Shown here piece after piece: positions 38,161 to 41,238 of a stretch of 41,238 bases of DNA (position 1 is its first letter; each line of letters starts with the position of its first letter). The position numbers and the translations under genes were made by a program. Source of the stretch: an uncultured Halieaceae bacterium. GTDB lineage: Bacteria; Pseudomonadota; Gammaproteobacteria; Pseudomonadales; Halieaceae. The stretch lies in the NCBI GenBank assembly GCA_913048575.1, contig CAJWWJ010000003.1:1-41238 (forward strand). The letters run 5' to 3'. The notes beneath the pieces were generated by a model, which was not told the DNA's origin, ran no database searches, and saw nothing but the letters and a program-made list of their open reading frames with translations.

Positions 38161-39287
38161 TGTCGGTCGAAGACTATGCTGATATCGATCAGGTACTGAG
38201 TGCACTGCGTCATGGGCACACCTGTCTGCTATTGAATGAGCACAGTGCAGGTGGCATGACAGGTTTTGTCGTGGTGGGTGCCGAGCACTGTGAGGCTGAT
38301 CATATTGCGTTCATGGCACGGCAGGCGCGGGGACTGATCTGCTTGGCGATGACTCGAGCCCGCTGTGCAGAGCTCGATTTACCCTTTATGGTTGAAGGCG
38401 ATGAATCGCTGTCGCCTTTTACGCTATCGATCGAGGCGACGACAGGAATTGATACGGGTATTTCGGCTGCCGATCGCGCTCGCACGGTGCGTGTTGCGGT
38501 AGATCCGTCGACCCGCCCAGCTGATCTCGTGCAGCCCGGACACATCTTTCCGATTGCGGCGGCGACCGGAGGGGTGCTCACGCGCACCGCGCCAGCTGAA
38601 GCAGCCATCGATCTGGCGACGTTAGCCGGGCTGTCGCCTGCAGCCGTGTTCACTGAGGTACTCGATGCTGAGGGTGCGGTCGCCGATGCTCCGTTTCTGA
38701 CTGAATTTGCCGCCCGACATGAGCTGGTGGTCGGTCGTGTATCAGACCTAGTGACTTATCGGTTGGCGAACCAAAAAACCGTCACTGTGCAGCGACAAGG
38801 GATCCTGGAAAGTCGCTTTGGTCGTTTTGAAATGCGAGCGTATCAAGATGCCACCCATGGACGAGTGCATTTAGCGCTCAGTAAGGGGGTCATCGATGCC
38901 GCGTCCCCAACACTGGTGCGGGTGCACATCACCGCCGTGTTGAGAGATTTGATCGGGACTTCCCTCGACGGAATGGCGAGTTGGTCTCTCGATGCCAGTT
39001 TGACGGCCATCGCAGAGGCGAATGCTGGGGTATTGGTGCTGCTCAGCAAACCTGAATCACCCGAAGACCTGATGCATGATATTGATCGATTGCTGGGTGA
39101 TACCGAGGTGGATCAACCGTCCGGTGCGGAGGGGTACAATGAGATTGGGCTGGGCGCCCAGATACTGAGAGATCTCGGTGTGGGCCAGATAAAGCTGCTG
39201 GCCTCACCCACCAAGTACAATGCGCTGGCGGGTTTTGGATTAGAGGTGGTCGAGTTTATCTCGCCCGGTGGTCCTGAGCATAACTGA
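38160..39287 (+). CDS. RibBA-like protein with degenerate RibB and RibA catalytic motifs
   Basis: RibB fold retained (ARGLICLAMTRARCAELDLPFM, TGISAADRARTVRVAVDPSTRPADLVQPGHIFPIAAATGGVLTR) and RibA C-terminal YNEIGLGAQILRDLGVGQIKLLASPTKYNALAGFGLEVVEFI; canonical catalytic motifs absent (see findings). GTG start overlaps ribE stop. Confidence 0.88.
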   Translation: MSVEDYADIDQVLSALRHGHTCLLLNEHSAGGMTGFVVVGAEHCEADHIAFMARQARGLICLAMTRARCAELDLPFMVEGDESLSPFTLSIEATTGIDTGISAADRARTVRVAVDPSTRPADLVQPGHIFPIAAATGGVLTRTAPAEAAIDLATLAGLSPAAVFTEVLDAEGAVADAPFLTEFAARHELVVGRVSDLVTYRLANQKTVTVQRQGILESRFGRFEMRAYQDATHGRVHLALSKGVIDAASPTLVRVHITAVLRDLIGTSLDGMASWSLDASLTAIAEANAGVLVLLSKPESPEDLMHDIDRLLGDTEVDQPSGAEGYNEIGLGAQILRDLGVGQIKLLASPTKYNALAGFGLEVVEFISPGGPEHN

Positions 39288-39300
39288 AAGGTCATAGGAT

Positions 39301-39801
39301 ATGGTCGAGTCACAATCGAGCGATGCTAAGGGTATCGACAACTCCGCTGAGCGCATTTCGGGCAACGAAGGGGGGTATGTCATTGTGATTACCCGCTGGA
39401 ACGAAGGCATTGTGAATGGGTTGCTTGCCGGAGCCCAACAGGCGCTGCGGCAGTTGGGTATCGCCGATGACAAAGTACGGGTCGTGACGGTGCCCGGTGC
39501 TTTTGAGGTGCCTTTGGCCTGCCAGGCGGCGGCCGAGAGAGCGGATTGCGACGCGGTGATTGCCCTTGGCGCGGTGATCAGAGGTGGCACACCTCATTTC
39601 GAGTATGTTGCCGGTGAGTGCACCCGGGGTATTGGCGAGGTGGCATTGCGCTCGGGTAAGCCCGTTGCTTTTGGTGTGCTGACGGTGGATACCCTTGAGC
39701 AGGCGGTTTTTCGCTCCAGCGACGATGCCGAGAATAAGGGTGTTGAGGCGGCGATGAGTGCAGTCGAAATGGTTAATCTGCTCAGCGCGTTGCGCAGCTA
39801 A
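39301..39801 (+). CDS. ribH: 6,7-dimethyl-8-ribityllumazine synthase
   Basis: [62 protein letters not shown]. Confidence 0.95.
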   Translation: MVESQSSDAKGIDNSAERISGNEGGYVIVITRWNEGIVNGLLAGAQQALRQLGIADDKVRVVTVPGAFEVPLACQAAAERADCDAVIALGAVIRGGTPHFEYVAGECTRGIGEVALRSGKPVAFGVLTVDTLEQAVFRSSDDAENKGVEAAMSAVEMVNLLSALRS

Positions 39802-40247
39802 TGTCGCAGCCGAATACACTTGCTGCACAGCGACGAAAAGCGCGCCACTTTGGTTTGCAAGCGCTCTACCAATGGACCCTCTCCGATGCGTCGTTGGTCG
39901 ATATCGATGCTGAATTTCGAGTTGATAACGACTTCCGTCATACCGACGGCGAGTATTTTCAAGCGTTACTCCGCGGTGTAATGGAGGATGTTGAGTCACT
40001 CGAGGCACTGTTTTCGCCTTTGCTTGACCGTGCGTTGGACGACCTTGATCCCATAGAGCGAAACTTATTACGCATGGGAACTTTCGAACTCAAGGAGCGC
40101 ATTGATGTCCCCTATAAAGTCGTGATTAATGAAGCGGTGTCGTTAGCCAAGAAGTTTGGCGCCACCGAATCTCATCGCTATATTAATGGCATTCTCGATA
40201 AGGTCGCGTCTGAACTGCGCACGGTTGAACGCGCCAAAGAGGACTAA
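39801..40247 (+). CDS. nusB: Transcription antitermination protein NusB
   Basis: RRKARHFGLQALYQWTLSD; RNLLRMGTFELKERIDVPYKVVINEAVSLAKKFGATESHRYINGILDKVA. Confidence 0.97.
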   Translation: MSQPNTLAAQRRKARHFGLQALYQWTLSDASLVDIDAEFRVDNDFRHTDGEYFQALLRGVMEDVESLEALFSPLLDRALDDLDPIERNLLRMGTFELKERIDVPYKVVINEAVSLAKKFGATESHRYINGILDKVASELRTVERAKED

Positions 40248-41176
40248 TGGCGCTCACTGAGTTTGACCTGATTCATCAGTTCTTCAGTGACATGGGAGCG
40301 TCAGATCACGTCTTACTGGGTGTGGGTGACGATGCGGCGATCATTGATACTACCGATGGTTGGGTGCTGCACGTCTCGACCGACACCCTGACAGAGGGCG
40401 TCCACTTTTTACCCGACTGCGCAGCACCCGATATCGCTTACCGTGCGGTGATGACGGCTGCCAGTGACCTCGCTGCTATGGGTGCGGCGCCCAGAGCCAT
40501 GGTGTTAGCCATCAGTCTGCCGGAGCCCGATACCACTTGGTTGGAGGCGTTTTGCACGGGGCTACGTGACGCCTCGGCGGACGCTAGGCTTCCCCTAGTG
40601 GGGGGGGATACGACGCGTGGCCCCTTGGTGATCACTGTGACAGTGATGGGCGAGACGCCCGCCGGTCAATGCCTACTGCGCAGTGGTGCGGCGCCGGGTG
40701 ACCGACTCTGCGTGAGTGGCACTTTGGGGGATGCCGCCGCCGGCCTGTCCTTGCTACAAGGTGAGCTCGTGGCATCAGACCCTGCCAATGCGGCGTTTTT
40801 AACGGCGAGATTCTTGCGGCCCACTGCTCGGATAGGGTTAGGTGAGTCCCTGAGAATGTCCGCTACGGCAGCGATTGATATCTCGGATGGCTTGATTGCA
40901 GACAGTACTCATTTGGCGCGCAAAAGCGGTGTTGCACTGCATATCGATCACCGACAGTTACCGCGATCGACTGCCTTCTGCGCTGTGGTCGAACCGAGCC
41001 AGCAGTTACACTATCTTCTGAGCGGCGGGGATGACTACGAGTTGTTATTCACGCTGCCGCAAAGCACTGCTTTACCCGAGGGTTGCACGGAAATTGGTCG
41101 AGTGATGGCGGGGAGCGGGGTAAGCTGTGACGGTATGCCGACGGGAAAGGGGTACGATCACTTTGGCCATAGATGA
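40247..41176 (+). CDS. thiL: Thiamine-monophosphate kinase
   Basis: GVGDDAAIIDTTDGWVLHVSTDTLTEGVHFLPD; ASDLAAMGAAPRAMVLAISLP; GGDTTRGPLVITVTVMG. Confidence 0.96.
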   Translation: MALTEFDLIHQFFSDMGASDHVLLGVGDDAAIIDTTDGWVLHVSTDTLTEGVHFLPDCAAPDIAYRAVMTAASDLAAMGAAPRAMVLAISLPEPDTTWLEAFCTGLRDASADARLPLVGGDTTRGPLVITVTVMGETPAGQCLLRSGAAPGDRLCVSGTLGDAAAGLSLLQGELVASDPANAAFLTARFLRPTARIGLGESLRMSATAAIDISDGLIADSTHLARKSGVALHIDHRQLPRSTAFCAVVEPSQQLHYLLSGGDDYELLFTLPQSTALPEGCTEIGRVMAGSGVSCDGMPTGKGYDHFGHR

Positions 41177-41238
41177 GCAATCAGAGACACCGGCTTCGGT
41201 GACGAACCTGACGACGCTGTTAGCCAGTGGTTTTGGTG
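41163..41238 (+). CDS. pgpA: Phosphatidylglycerophosphatase A, N-terminal fragment (runs off window)
   Basis: Open frame LAIDEQSETPASVTNLTTLLASGFG resembles the PgpA N-terminus, overlapping the thiL end in the usual thiL-pgpA order; start codon uncertain (TTG 41163 or GTG 41127). Confidence 0.6.
   Translation, partial: MAIDEQSETPASVTNLTTLLASGFG

Noticed and set aside
39685-39760. RibH phosphate-binding segment ([10 protein letters not shown] instead of the usual AGTKAGNKG) as evidence for an inactive enzyme
   Set aside because: The key His-containing GGTPHFEY motif and the NKG lysine are kept, so the divergence is not enough to call it inactive.
39310-40008. Minus-strand ORF 39310..40008 (232 aa)
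   Set aside because: Fully antisense to ribH and the nusB start, which are unambiguous; no recognisable domain. Long antisense ORFs are common at this GC content.

Overview
The window is about 41 kb of gammaproteobacterial chromosome. It consists mostly of a conserved housekeeping backbone: psd, rsgA, orn, queG, tsaE, amiB/C-like amidase, mutL, miaA, hfq, hflX, hflK, hflC, hisZ, purA, tRNA-Leu(CAG), rnr, rlmB, rpsF, rpsR, DUF2232, rplI, dnaB, radA, ettA, ugd, glyA, nrdR, ribD, ribE, a ribBA-like gene, ribH, nusB, thiL and a partial pgpA. Gene calls come from the supplied translations and family motifs I recognise, with starts adjusted by eye. Two signals stand out. (1) Tail-to-tail with the replicative helicase gene dnaB is a two-gene cassette encoding a phage lambda P-like helicase-loader homolog and a protein with three DnaT-type ssDNA-binding modules; priB is missing from its usual place between rpsF and rpsR, so this may be a non-canonical helicase-loading or replication-restart system. 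(2) The ribBA homolog in the rib operon has lost signature catalytic motifs in BOTH halves: the DHBP-synthase DDEDRENEGD acidic loop and the GHTEA motif, and the GTP cyclohydrolase II zinc cysteines and RQEGRG motif. It looks like a double pseudoenzyme. Other observations include an accessory block between purA and the tRNA-Leu/rnr region with tandem repeats inside an AraC-like gene, an OMP-like ORF running off the left edge that the ORF track does not list, a 57-aa membrane ORF below the track cut-off, an orphan Hpt protein, and several inverted repeats or leader hairpins. All similarity statements are by eye; no database search was run.
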